From JAYRWD01 sp041918255 (GTDB taxonomy: Bacteria > Patescibacteriota > Dojkabacteria > B142 > WJKM01): a DNA stretch of 64,000 bases. Both the position numbers and the translations under genes were made by a program. Of the stretch, positions 52,379 through 61,229 are shown in pieces (the stretch's first letter is position 1; every line of letters begins with the position of its first letter). Location of the stretch: NCBI GenBank assembly GCA_041918255.1, contig JAYRWD010000062.1, positions 62,001-126,000 on the forward strand, written 5' to 3'. The notes under the pieces are model-generated. The model saw only the letters and a program-made list of their open reading frames with translations, was not told the DNA's origin and did not search any database.

Positions 52379-53653
52379 ATGTCACAAATTTCTATAAAGC
52401 AATTTTCTAATGGTCTAAAAACAATTCTCGTCCCTATTCAAACAAGTCAGAGCGTGACGTTGATGTTTCTTGCTAGAGTTGGTTCTAGATATGAAGAAAC
52501 TAAATCTAATGGACTAGCACATTTTGTTGAACATATGTTTTTTAAGGGTAGCAAAAGGTATCCTTCAAGTAAAGAGGTTGGTATGGCGATAGAAAAGATT
52601 GGTGGTACTTCTAATGCTTTCACTTCTTTTGATAACACTGCATATTTTATTAAAATTCCAAAAGAAAATGTAATTTCTGCATTGGATATTCTTTCAGATA
52701 TGATAAAGAATGGAAGATTCGATGAAGAAGAAATGGAAAGGGAAAAGGGCGTAATAATAGAAGAAATCAGGATGTATGAAGATAGACCTATGAGCAAGGC
52801 AAGTTCCCTGTGGGATAAATATTTTTTTGGAGATAATGGACTTGGAAGATCAATTGCGGGTGAGATATCTACGGTGAGCGAATTTAAGCAACAAGCATTT
52901 ATTGACTTTGTGAAAAGATACTATACAGCAAATAATTCATTATTCATTGCCACAGGCGATATAGATACGAATGCGCTTACTCAAGAAATCGAATTGCGTT
53001 TTCAAGATTTACCAAAAGGAGAATTAAATAGGTTTGAATTGTTAGAACCTAAAAAACAAGAGGCCAGAGTGTCTGTTTTTACAAAAGATGTTGAACAGAC
53101 TCATATAGTCCTCGGGGGATATGGTATTAAAAGAGACCATCCTCAGAAATATTCTATAGAACTTTCGAATGCAATATTAAGCGAAGGCTTTGGTTCACGA
53201 CTCTTTCAAGTCATAAGAGAGGAGTTAGGATTGGCTTACTACGTTTATTCTTCTTTTGATGAATTCGAAGAATTAGGTGTTTTCAAGATAGGCCTTGGAG
53301 TTGAAAATAGTAAAGTTGAATTAGCTGTTGAGGCTGTTGTGAAAGAATTGAAACACCTAATTGCTGGTGACTTCGACGAAGAGGAATTAGAGAGGGCAAG
53401 GAATTATCTTGTTGGTAAACTTGTAACCAATATGGAACAAACCGATGATTATGCTTTGTGGTACGGTCTACAAGAGTTATTGGATTCGAAACATGATAGC
53501 CTAGTTGATGCTAAACGAAAAATTTTATCTATCTCCAAGGAGGATATTGTAAAGGCTTTAAATGAGTGTATCGCTGGTCAACCATTGCAGCTTGTAGCAG
53601 TTCGTAAAAATGCGGATCTAAATAAAGAATTGAGGGGGATTTTAAAGATTTAA
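52379..53653 (+). CDS. M16 family zinc metallopeptidase
   Basis: The 424-residue protein has the inverted zinc motif HFVEH (48-52) and the third ligand Glu about 76 residues on (IIEEI, E129), followed by the M16 C-terminal domain with an R/Y pair (GSRLFQVIREELGLAYYVYSSF). This is the PqqL/YmxG-type (about 420 residues) that works as a homodimer on small peptides. There is no signal peptide, so it is probably cytoplasmic. It starts 24 bases after tRNA-Leu. Confidence 0.9.
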   Translation: MSQISIKQFSNGLKTILVPIQTSQSVTLMFLARVGSRYEETKSNGLAHFVEHMFFKGSKRYPSSKEVGMAIEKIGGTSNAFTSFDNTAYFIKIPKENVISALDILSDMIKNGRFDEEEMEREKGVIIEEIRMYEDRPMSKASSLWDKYFFGDNGLGRSIAGEISTVSEFKQQAFIDFVKRYYTANNSLFIATGDIDTNALTQEIELRFQDLPKGELNRFELLEPKKQEARVSVFTKDVEQTHIVLGGYGIKRDHPQKYSIELSNAILSEGFGSRLFQVIREELGLAYYVYSSFDEFEELGVFKIGLGVENSKVELAVEAVVKELKHLIAGDFDEEELERARNYLVGKLVTNMEQTDDYALWYGLQELLDSKHDSLVDAKRKILSISKEDIVKALNECIAGQPLQLVAVRKNADLNKELRGILKI

Positions 53654-53688
53654 TGAAGCGCAGGATTTTATTAATTAAATCATAAATA

Positions 53689-54558
53689 TTGGAACTTTTA
53701 TTTGATAAACTATTAGTGATTCTAGTTGGTCTGTTATGTTTTTGTTACGTCTTTTATCTCGTGCTTAAACCAAAATTTAGGGCATTTGTAATCTTTGATA
53801 TTATCCTTTTCTTCCTGTGTGTTTTCTTTCTGATTAGTCGAATTTGGGGTTTATTAGATTCGGGTCAATTAGGCAATATGCTTTGGACAATCAATCCACT
53901 TACCGAGGATTTAAATGGTAGCATTAAATTTTTTTCGTCTCTTCCATGGGTTTTGTTGCGGATAAATGATGGTTTTTACCATTTTCAATCTATTATACTT
54001 ATTATATTATGCTCTTTATTACTAACTGACTTTGTCTTCTGGGAAAATAAGCTAAGAACCCTGAAGGAGTTATTGTTTGTTTCCGATGCGATAATTATTG
54101 CGGCATTTTCATGCCTGACATTCATAAGAGCCATGAATTTAGTTTTATTCCAAGCTATCGATGGTTTTTCAGTTTCAAATAATACATTTTTGGGTTTGGT
54201 TGAAGTTGCTTTACCACTTGCAATGTTACTACCTAAAATGACTGGCAAGGTAGCTGGGATACGCGCTGGCGGGATGGTTTTTGTGTGGGCTGTGTTGCAA
54301 ATATTTATCCACAATTCTTTTTGGTCAAGTTTGCTAGTATTAGAGGCGCGTACCGTAGAATTTTATTTAGCAACTGTTTTTTGTTTGTTATTAATCATTG
54401 TGCCTTTATTTAAATTAAAGTCATCTGATAGTGCCTCTAATGAGCAGATCGACAACTTTAATGTAAAACGTATATCCAGAGTAAATCCACACAAAACTTT
54501 AAATACTCAAGATAAAAGAAATTATTTACGGGGAGGTTGGCGTGATTTTCAGAAATAA
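53689..54558 (+). CDS. multi-pass membrane protein, unknown
   Basis: The 289-residue product has about seven hydrophobic segments (starting at about residues 5, 28, 85, 118, 160, 190 and 225) and a basic C-terminal tail. It starts with TTG at 53689. No enzyme motif or family was recognised. It lies between the M16 peptidase and the pseudouridine synthase genes on the same strand. Confidence 0.55.
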   Translation: MELLFDKLLVILVGLLCFCYVFYLVLKPKFRAFVIFDIILFFLCVFFLISRIWGLLDSGQLGNMLWTINPLTEDLNGSIKFFSSLPWVLLRINDGFYHFQSIILIILCSLLLTDFVFWENKLRTLKELLFVSDAIIIAAFSCLTFIRAMNLVLFQAIDGFSVSNNTFLGLVEVALPLAMLLPKMTGKVAGIRAGGMVFVWAVLQIFIHNSFWSSLLVLEARTVEFYLATVFCLLLIIVPLFKLKSSDSASNEQIDNFNVKRISRVNPHKTLNTQDKRNYLRGGWRDFQK

Positions 54559-54582
54559 TTAAACATGCAAAATTTGTAATAA

Positions 54583-55581
54583 ATGTCGAAAATTTCCAAG
54601 AAACTGTCGTACAGGATTATAATTGACGAATTGTGCTATAACAAAAGATTGGATATCGTAGTGGCAAAGCTATTCTTGGGTGTAACTAGGGCTCATGCTA
54701 AGAAATTAATTGAACTTGGACAAGTCTCGGTAGATGACAAAATCATAAACTCACCTCATTACAAAGTACCCATAAGTGCTGTAAGTATAAAGTTGGAAGA
54801 AGATGCTACACCTTCTAAATCCATCGGTGATCATTCTATGATAGATTTCAAAGTAGTATATGAAGATGAGGACTTAATTGCTATTAATAAGCCTACTGGT
54901 TTAGTTGTACACCCAGGACATGGGAATTGGTCTCAAACTTTGATCGATGAAATAGTTAAACGCTATCCTGCCCAAAGGGAAATTGTTTCAGAGACTGGAC
55001 GTTTTGGTCTTATTCATAGACTAGATAAAGATACTTCGGGATTAATTTTGATCAGTAAGACCCAAAAAAGTTTATGGTGGTATTCAAAACAGTTTGCGGA
55101 ACGCAGAGTTGAAAAGTTCTATATCGAAGTCGGTTTTGGTCGAACTGATAAATTTGCTAAAGGAAAAATCGTATTTATTGATAATTATGTTGGACGCAAT
55201 CCTATTGAGCGTAAGAAAATGTCTGTTTTCAATGATATTGAGGATGATACTCGGTTTAATAATAGATTATTACGTAAGGCCAGTACCCAAATAGAATTGC
55301 TACAAATTCGAGGAAATTATCATTTATGTGTTGCAAGACCCCTAACTGGCAGAACACATCAGATTAGATTACATATGGCCTATATTGGTTTACCGATAGT
55401 AGGGGACCGTCTTTATGGTGGGAAACAATATAAGAGATTGATGTTGCACGCATGGAGATTAAACATTGCAAGTCCAAAGGGTAAAATAATTACACTATCC
55501 GCAGAGGTTGATGATGAATTTTTGAGTGGGTTAGTGGAGATGGGCTTTGATAGGAAGATAGTGAATACAATCAGAAAATAA
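54583..55581 (+). CDS. rluD: RluA/RluD-family pseudouridine synthase
   Basis: The 332-residue protein has an N-terminal S4 RNA-binding domain (NKRLDIVVAKLFLGVTRAHAKKLIELGQV) and a catalytic domain with HRLDKDTSGL, where D148 is the catalytic Asp, plus AINKPTGLVVHPG and PLTGRTHQIRLHM. RluD modifies U1911, U1915 and U1917 in helix 69 of 23S rRNA; that is the helix beside the intron insertion site here. Which uridines this member modifies is not known from sequence. Confidence 0.85.
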   Translation: MSKISKKLSYRIIIDELCYNKRLDIVVAKLFLGVTRAHAKKLIELGQVSVDDKIINSPHYKVPISAVSIKLEEDATPSKSIGDHSMIDFKVVYEDEDLIAINKPTGLVVHPGHGNWSQTLIDEIVKRYPAQREIVSETGRFGLIHRLDKDTSGLILISKTQKSLWWYSKQFAERRVEKFYIEVGFGRTDKFAKGKIVFIDNYVGRNPIERKKMSVFNDIEDDTRFNNRLLRKASTQIELLQIRGNYHLCVARPLTGRTHQIRLHMAYIGLPIVGDRLYGGKQYKRLMLHAWRLNIASPKGKIITLSAEVDDEFLSGLVEMGFDRKIVNTIRK

Positions 55582-55600
55582 TATTTTATAAAGCTAGTTC

Positions 55601-56815
55601 GTGTTTAGCATAATTAGAACTTTAGGCCATAAATTCAAACTGATTATTTTAATATTGGTGCTCCTAATCGTTATGGTGACTGCGTTAGTGATTTATCGTG
55701 AAATAAGTAAAGTCGTTGTGCTTCCACTGGTCGAAGATGAGTTCATGGTAGACATAAACAAACAGGATAGAAGTGGTATATTGTTGATTGGTGCAGATGA
55801 GAAGGACAATGGGCTCGTTTTTATCGATTCGTTGATAATTATGGAACTTGATAAGCATGCTGGCTTGATAAAAATTTTTACCTTTCCAACGGATATAGTT
55901 TTTATCAGTAATAATAAATCTGGTGATAGGACATTTAGAAATACCTTGGCGTTAGATATCTCGGCTACAGGTAAGCCTAATGTAACTCAATTAATGAATG
56001 AAATTGAATTGGTTTTTGGAATAAACCTAGACGGGTATATATATATGCCGAAAAGAACATTTATTAATTTACTTAATAATTTTAAGACGTTCAATATAAA
56101 GTCTATTAAAGAAATCGTAGACCCTGATCTATCTATGAATAAAGTAATTCGTGGAGAATCTAGATTGAATCCGGAGGATTTTTTTGTGTATTTGGCTTCA
56201 GAAGCAAACGGATATGATAATCAGTCAGAGAGAAAAGTTGAGGGGATGTTAATTATTTTGGGTAAGATAAATTTACCAAATATTCTAATTCATCCAGGAA
56301 CATACTTACACAATATTGGCTCAATCAGGAGTAATATTCCCCAGGCTGATCTGTACGGATTGTTTTTTGACTCACAGACATGGTGGCGTCGGGCTAAAAT
56401 TATAAGTGGCTATCTTAAATATAATTCTGCGTTTATTAATCAGAAGAACCTCCAAGGTGGGCTTATGCCAGTATTCGAACCCATTGACAATAGTATTCAA
56501 AAGGTTTTTGTCGACCAAAGTGTTAAAATTGAACAGGCTACGTTGGATGTTCTAAATGCATCCGAGCTAGTAGGAAAAGCATCGCATGTTTCTAGAGTAT
56601 TAAAAAATCGAGGTATTCGTATTACTCTAGTAGGAAATTCTGAGGAAACGCGGGAAGAAAGCGTTTTATATGTATCCGAACCAGAATTATATCCTAGAAC
56701 TATTGGTGAAATAGAAATGTCTTTAGGAGGTGAATTAAAAACAATTCAAGAAGTATATCCAGATCGTTCGGTGGGCGATTTAGTTCTAATAATTGGGAAA
56801 GATGCCGGTAGATAA
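55601..56815 (+). CDS. LytR-CpsA-Psr-like membrane protein with LytR_C domain
   Basis: The 404-residue product, starting with GTG at 55601, has a membrane anchor (about 12-32), an LCP-like domain (about 60-270: ILLIGADEKDNGLVFIDSLIIMELD, IFTFPTDIVFI) and a LytR_C domain (about 305-395: IEQATLDVLNASELVGKASHVSRVLKNRG). LCP enzymes attach glycopolymers to peptidoglycan. The conserved Arg and Asp of active LCP proteins (DSR, R-x-D patterns) are not clearly seen: the segment reads FIDSLII, so the function may have changed. Confidence 0.65.
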   Translation: MFSIIRTLGHKFKLIILILVLLIVMVTALVIYREISKVVVLPLVEDEFMVDINKQDRSGILLIGADEKDNGLVFIDSLIIMELDKHAGLIKIFTFPTDIVFISNNKSGDRTFRNTLALDISATGKPNVTQLMNEIELVFGINLDGYIYMPKRTFINLLNNFKTFNIKSIKEIVDPDLSMNKVIRGESRLNPEDFFVYLASEANGYDNQSERKVEGMLIILGKINLPNILIHPGTYLHNIGSIRSNIPQADLYGLFFDSQTWWRRAKIISGYLKYNSAFINQKNLQGGLMPVFEPIDNSIQKVFVDQSVKIEQATLDVLNASELVGKASHVSRVLKNRGIRITLVGNSEETREESVLYVSEPELYPRTIGEIEMSLGGELKTIQEVYPDRSVGDLVLIIGKDAGR

Positions 56816-56848
56816 TAATGTGTAATTTATTTGTTACATAAAATAGTT

Positions 56849-57637
56849 GTGTCTGGGCATTCAAAATGGTCAAAAATTAAACGTAAAAAAGGATTAAATG
56901 ACATTAAAAGGGGAGCAATATTTACAAAACTAGCGAAGAATATTGCTTTGGTCGTACAGAATGCAGGTCCTGATCCAGCAATGAATTTTGGATTAAGGCT
57001 TGCTATAGAAAAAGCGAAACAAGCAAATATGCCATTAAAAAATATTGAAGCCGCAATAGCTAAGGCAAGCGGAGCCGGTAACTCAAACGCTGTTACAAAT
57101 ATTATATATGAGGGTATCGGCCCTGGTGGAGTGGCATTCTTAGTAAGGTGTAATAGTGATAATACAAATAGAACAGTTGCAGAATTACGCAATATATTTG
57201 AATCCTATCATGGGAGCCTTGCATCGAGTGGTAGTATTATGTGGCAGTTTGAGGAAAGGGGGGTCATTGAAGTACAACCTAAGAAGATTAGCAGATCGGT
57301 AAAGTTTGGAAAGAAAGACGAGCACATTGCGCTAAACTTAGATGAACTCTCTCTAGAATTAATTGATTTGCCAGGTATCATTGATTTAAAAACTGAAGGA
57401 GAGGATAGTTTAGAGGGTCCAAGTATAGAATTAATTATTGAGAAGAATAACTTCGCGGAAGTATATTTAAAACTTATGGATAAAGGTTTAGTAGTTTTTG
57501 AAAGCGGACTACAGTTTATTCCTAAAAATCCCATCGAAATCACTAGGGCTCTTCGGGATAAGTTGATTGAATTTATGGATAAGCTTGATGAACAATCTGA
57601 TGTTGACGAAGTATTTATTAACGCTATTTTAGTATAG
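56849..57637 (+). CDS. yebC: YebC/PmpR-family transcriptional regulator or translation factor
   Basis: The protein opens with SGHSKWSKIKRKKGLNDIKRGAIFTKLAKNI, the YebC signature, which shows that the GTG at 56849 is the start; a TTG at 56831 would add six residues not found in the family. GPGGVAFLVRCNSDNTNRTVAELR and the acidic C-terminal domain follow. YebC proteins have been described as DNA-binding regulators and more recently as helpers of translation at proline-rich stretches. It lies just before ruvA, a common position (in many genomes next to ruvC). Confidence 0.92.
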   Translation: MSGHSKWSKIKRKKGLNDIKRGAIFTKLAKNIALVVQNAGPDPAMNFGLRLAIEKAKQANMPLKNIEAAIAKASGAGNSNAVTNIIYEGIGPGGVAFLVRCNSDNTNRTVAELRNIFESYHGSLASSGSIMWQFEERGVIEVQPKKISRSVKFGKKDEHIALNLDELSLELIDLPGIIDLKTEGEDSLEGPSIELIIEKNNFAEVYLKLMDKGLVVFESGLQFIPKNPIEITRALRDKLIEFMDKLDEQSDVDEVFINAILV

Positions 57638-57643
57638 AAGAAA

Positions 57644-58231
57644 ATGCTAGGATATATGCATGGAAAGGTCATAGATTCAGTTGAAGGTCAAAGATATCTA
57701 ATATTGTTGGGAGGGATTGGATTTGAGGTGTATTCCCCAGTTGTATTGGAAACAGGATCTGAAATTACTTTATATATTACAACAATTTTGAGGCAAGATA
57801 GTATAAAACTGTTTGGCTTCCGTGACAGACTATCTAAAGCGATGTTCGATTCGCTGATTAAATTATCTGGTATAGGTCCTATAAAGGCTTTGGAAATTAT
57901 GGCAAAGTGTAAAACTGAACACCTACTAGATTTAATATTACTTTCTAATTTAGAGGCAATAGAAGGATGTAAGATTTCGGCAAGTATTGCCAAAAAGTTA
58001 GTCCATGAATTGCCATCAATATTACTTAAATCTCAAATTTTTCAGAAACATGTCCCCAATCCTCATAAGCAGGGAAATCAAGGAGGTATTAGCGATGTGA
58101 AATCAGCACTGCTAAGGCTTGGCTATACTCAGCATGAGATCGAGACAGCACTACTAAACATTACTGTCGATGGAGAAAATGAAAGTACCGAACACATTTT
58201 ACGTAAAGCATTAGCTAGAATTTCAAAATGA
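57644..58231 (+). CDS. ruvA: Holliday junction branch migration protein RuvA
   Basis: The 195-residue protein has the OB domain (MLGYMHGKVIDSVEGQRYLILLGGIGFEVYS), a helix-hairpin-helix (LSGIGPIKALEIM) and the C-terminal domain III that contacts RuvB (VKSALLRLGYTQHEIETAL). The second HhH (about 105-125) reads IEGCKISASIAKKLVHEL rather than GIGxKxAERI. It overlaps ruvB by 4 bases (ATGA), indicating translational coupling. ruvC is not in the window. Confidence 0.9.
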   Translation: MLGYMHGKVIDSVEGQRYLILLGGIGFEVYSPVVLETGSEITLYITTILRQDSIKLFGFRDRLSKAMFDSLIKLSGIGPIKALEIMAKCKTEHLLDLILLSNLEAIEGCKISASIAKKLVHELPSILLKSQIFQKHVPNPHKQGNQGGISDVKSALLRLGYTQHEIETALLNITVDGENESTEHILRKALARISK

Positions 58232-59226
58232 TACAAGGATCTCTGCATACACTAGATATCGTAAATGAAGAAGAGCGTAAGTATGAAGTAAAGCTACGAC
58301 CAAGGAATTTTACCGAAGTTATTGGGAGAGAGAAAGAAATAGGAGCTTTAAATATAATGATTCAAGCTGCTAGGCAAAGAAAAGAATCGCTCGATCACTT
58401 GATTTTCTTTGGACCGCCCGGATTAGGAAAAACCTCAGTTGCAATGGTCATTGCTAATGAAATGTCTGCGCCGATACATATAACTTCGGGACCAGCTATT
58501 GAAAAAGCGGGAGATTTAGCTGCAATGTTGACTAGTTTGGAGGCGGGAAGCATACTTTTCATAGATGAAATTCATCGTTTGAGCCATCAAATTGAAGAAA
58601 TACTCTATCCTGCGATGGAAGATAGAGTTATCGATATTGTACTGGGGAAAGGTCCTTCTGCAAAATCTATCAGAATTGATCTCAGTCCATTTACCTTAAT
58701 TGGTGCCACTACAAGAGTTGATAAATTGAGTCCTCCTCTCAGAGAAAGATTCGGGGCAAGTTTTCATTTTGACTATTATTTAGAAAAAGATTTAGCTGCG
58801 ATTGTTATTCAGAAGGCTAAAATTTTATCCTTGAATATCAGTAGCGAAGCTTCCTATGAAATTGCGAGAAGAGCTCGAAAAACACCTCGAATTGCAATTA
58901 GGATATTAAAGAGGGTTAGGGATTACGCTCAATTAGAAAATGCTGGTGATATCGGCTTGGACGAAGTAAAAAAGACACTCGATATTATGGAGGTTGATAG
59001 CCTAGGATTAGATATTTTTGATCGTAAACTTCTTGGGCTTATATATGATACCTTTAGTGGTGGCCCAGTGGGGTTATCAACTTTAGCAGCAGCTTTGGGT
59101 GAAGAAGCTCAGATCATAGAGGATATTACCGAGCCATATCTTATGAGATTAGGGTTGATCCAAAGGACCCCGAAGGGTAGAATAATAAGTCAAAAGGGTA
59201 TTGAACATTTCCTAAAAAGTATTTAA
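58228..59226 (+). CDS. ruvB: Holliday junction helicase RuvB
   Basis: The 332-residue AAA+ motor has LRPRNFTEVIGREKEI, Walker A GPPGLGKT (62-69), Walker B FIDEIHRL, GATTRVDKLSPPLRERFG (arginine finger region) and the C-terminal winged helix (GLSTLAAALGEEAQIIEDITEPYLMRLGLIQRTPKGR). It drives branch migration with RuvA. Standard length. Confidence 0.96.
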   Translation: MIQGSLHTLDIVNEEERKYEVKLRPRNFTEVIGREKEIGALNIMIQAARQRKESLDHLIFFGPPGLGKTSVAMVIANEMSAPIHITSGPAIEKAGDLAAMLTSLEAGSILFIDEIHRLSHQIEEILYPAMEDRVIDIVLGKGPSAKSIRIDLSPFTLIGATTRVDKLSPPLRERFGASFHFDYYLEKDLAAIVIQKAKILSLNISSEASYEIARRARKTPRIAIRILKRVRDYAQLENAGDIGLDEVKKTLDIMEVDSLGLDIFDRKLLGLIYDTFSGGPVGLSTLAAALGEEAQIIEDITEPYLMRLGLIQRTPKGRIISQKGIEHFLKSI

Positions 59227-59230
59227 TTAA

Positions 59231-60067
59231 TTGAAAAGTACTGTTGTGAATTATTCAACCAGAACAAGGGCGGTAATTTCATCTGTGGCATTGACGATCA
59301 TCTTTGCCGTCTATCATCAGTATTTTTACTTTATTAGCAGTCCGCATGATAGTTTGCCGATCTTTTATTTTCCCCTTTTATATTCAATCATAGGAGTATG
59401 TTTTCTCTCGTGGGTAGTTGGCTTCAGATTTTTTATGAAGCAATTCGTTAGTGTGTGTGGATATTATTGCGTGACAATTTTTATTGCAACTCTTTTCTTT
59501 GATTTGGCTATTACAGTACAAACTGCAGTAGCAAAAGTCACCACATTATCACTGGCCGTTCTGATCGTTTTTGTAGTTAATTATTTGATTATTTTGATGA
59601 TGAATATTGTTCATTACTCCTACTTTCATCCAATTCCGTTGGGTCAGGCTGCACGTACGGCTTCCTATATAATATGTTTAATTGCTTTGTACTTTGCCGC
59701 TATTACTATCAGTTCTGCTGGATTAGGATTTTTTGCACGAAGCTTGCTATTATTTTCTCTTACAGGCTTTTATTCCTTTGCCTTATTAGATCCAATCTTC
59801 GAGGAAAATTATAAGGTTTCGATTTATTCCCTCGCTAATGCACTTTGCATATTTCTTTTTAGTTTTGTTTTGAGTTTCTGGCCTATAACTTCAGAAGTAT
59901 TTGCAATAATTATGTCACTTTTATTCTATATTTCTTTGGGGATTACAATCGAGATGAAAGAGAAAATGAGCAATTATATCTGGATGGAATACATAGCCCT
60001 TATGATTTCGATAGTTTTGACTTTATTTTTTGTCGCAAATTGGGGTATAAACGGACATATAATTTAA
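59231..60067 (+). CDS. multi-pass membrane protein, unknown
   Basis: The 278-residue protein has about eight hydrophobic helices spread along its length and short loops, starting with TTG at 59231, 4 bases after ruvB. It follows ruvB and precedes dprA in a probable operon. Pfam-like patterns were not recognised; DUF5656-type membrane proteins occur at this position in some CPR genomes, but I recall this only loosely. Confidence 0.55.
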   Translation: MKSTVVNYSTRTRAVISSVALTIIFAVYHQYFYFISSPHDSLPIFYFPLLYSIIGVCFLSWVVGFRFFMKQFVSVCGYYCVTIFIATLFFDLAITVQTAVAKVTTLSLAVLIVFVVNYLIILMMNIVHYSYFHPIPLGQAARTASYIICLIALYFAAITISSAGLGFFARSLLLFSLTGFYSFALLDPIFEENYKVSIYSLANALCIFLFSFVLSFWPITSEVFAIIMSLLFYISLGITIEMKEKMSNYIWMEYIALMISIVLTLFFVANWGINGHII

Positions 60068-60085
60068 ATTGAAGTAGAAAGAAGG

Positions 60086-61189
60086 ATGGATTACGAAGAA
60101 AAATTACGGTGTATGTATCTTTCTAAAATTAAAGGAGTAGGATATCAAACATTTCAAAAAATTACCAAATTAGCCTCTTCTCTTGAAATTATTTTTAATG
60201 ATCCCCAGTTAATTAATACTCAAAGTAATATACCTGAGGGGCTTATTCCTGAGATTCGAAATGCACTTAAGGCTTATTCGTCCAATAAGGAGAAGGAGAC
60301 ATTAGAGCGTATGGGCATTAAACTTTTGGTATATAAGGAAGAAGGATATCCACAGAGATTGGCAGAAATTAAGGATCCTCCCATAATACTATATTATAAA
60401 GGGTCACTCTCCGCTATCCACGATTATTCTCCCCTCGCTATCGTAGGTACTCGAAAGGCAACAATATATGGGATAAGAACTTTGAGGTCAATTATTTTGG
60501 AGTTAGTAAATAATAAAATTGCCACAGTTTCTGGTATGGCTTATGGTATTGATTCAATAGTACACAGGGAGACAATTAAGTATGGAGGTAAAACAGTTGC
60601 AGTATTGGCCTCCAGTGTTGATAGCCCTACTCCTGCAGGCAATGGTTATATTTATAAAGAGATTCTTGAGAATGGCGGATTGATTCTCTCCGAACACTAC
60701 CCAGGGGCGGTAATTGCTGCTGGTTCTTTTCCTCGAAGGAATAGGATCATAGCGGGATTGTCGCTGGGTACTTTTGTGGTCGAGGCAGGAATCAAAAGTG
60801 GCGCTTTAGTAACCGCACATATAGCATTTGACGAAAACAGGTTGGTATTTGCACTACCAGGGAATATAGGGCAACCTTTTTCGGAGGGTACCAATAAGTT
60901 AATTCAAAACAATATTGCAAAATTAGTGTGTAACGCTAATGATATGATTGTTGAATTAACAACTGATTATAGCTTTAAACAAATAACCATGGAATCAAAG
61001 CATAAAGAATACGAAGGATTGCCGAAACGTATCTTGGACTTGCTTATTTATGAACCTTTGGTTCCTGACGAAATTAAACTCAAATTAGGGGAACAATTAT
61101 CTGAAGTGTTATACTCTTTAACTACGCTCGAATTGGAAGGAATAATTGCTAGGGACGAAAACGGTAGATTTTTTTTAGATCCAACTTAA
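60086..61189 (+). CDS. dprA: DNA processing protein DprA
   Basis: The 367-residue protein has an N-terminal SAM-like helical region, then the Rossmann-type core: YPQRLAEIKDPPIILYYKGSL, AIVGTRKATIYGI, VSGMAYGIDSIVHRETI, AGSFPRRNRIIAGLS and VVEAGIKSGALVTAHIAFDENRLVFALPG. A short winged-helix-like end follows (about 305-365). DprA loads RecA on incoming single-stranded DNA. With comEA, comEC and radA it completes a transformation set. topA follows after 40 bases, as in many bacteria. Confidence 0.95.
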   Translation: MDYEEKLRCMYLSKIKGVGYQTFQKITKLASSLEIIFNDPQLINTQSNIPEGLIPEIRNALKAYSSNKEKETLERMGIKLLVYKEEGYPQRLAEIKDPPIILYYKGSLSAIHDYSPLAIVGTRKATIYGIRTLRSIILELVNNKIATVSGMAYGIDSIVHRETIKYGGKTVAVLASSVDSPTPAGNGYIYKEILENGGLILSEHYPGAVIAAGSFPRRNRIIAGLSLGTFVVEAGIKSGALVTAHIAFDENRLVFALPGNIGQPFSEGTNKLIQNNIAKLVCNANDMIVELTTDYSFKQITMESKHKEYEGLPKRILDLLIYEPLVPDEIKLKLGEQLSEVLYSLTTLELEGIIARDENGRFFLDPT

Positions 61190-61229
61190 TTATATGCTTG
61201 ATAGAGAATTTAATATATAAATTAGTAAA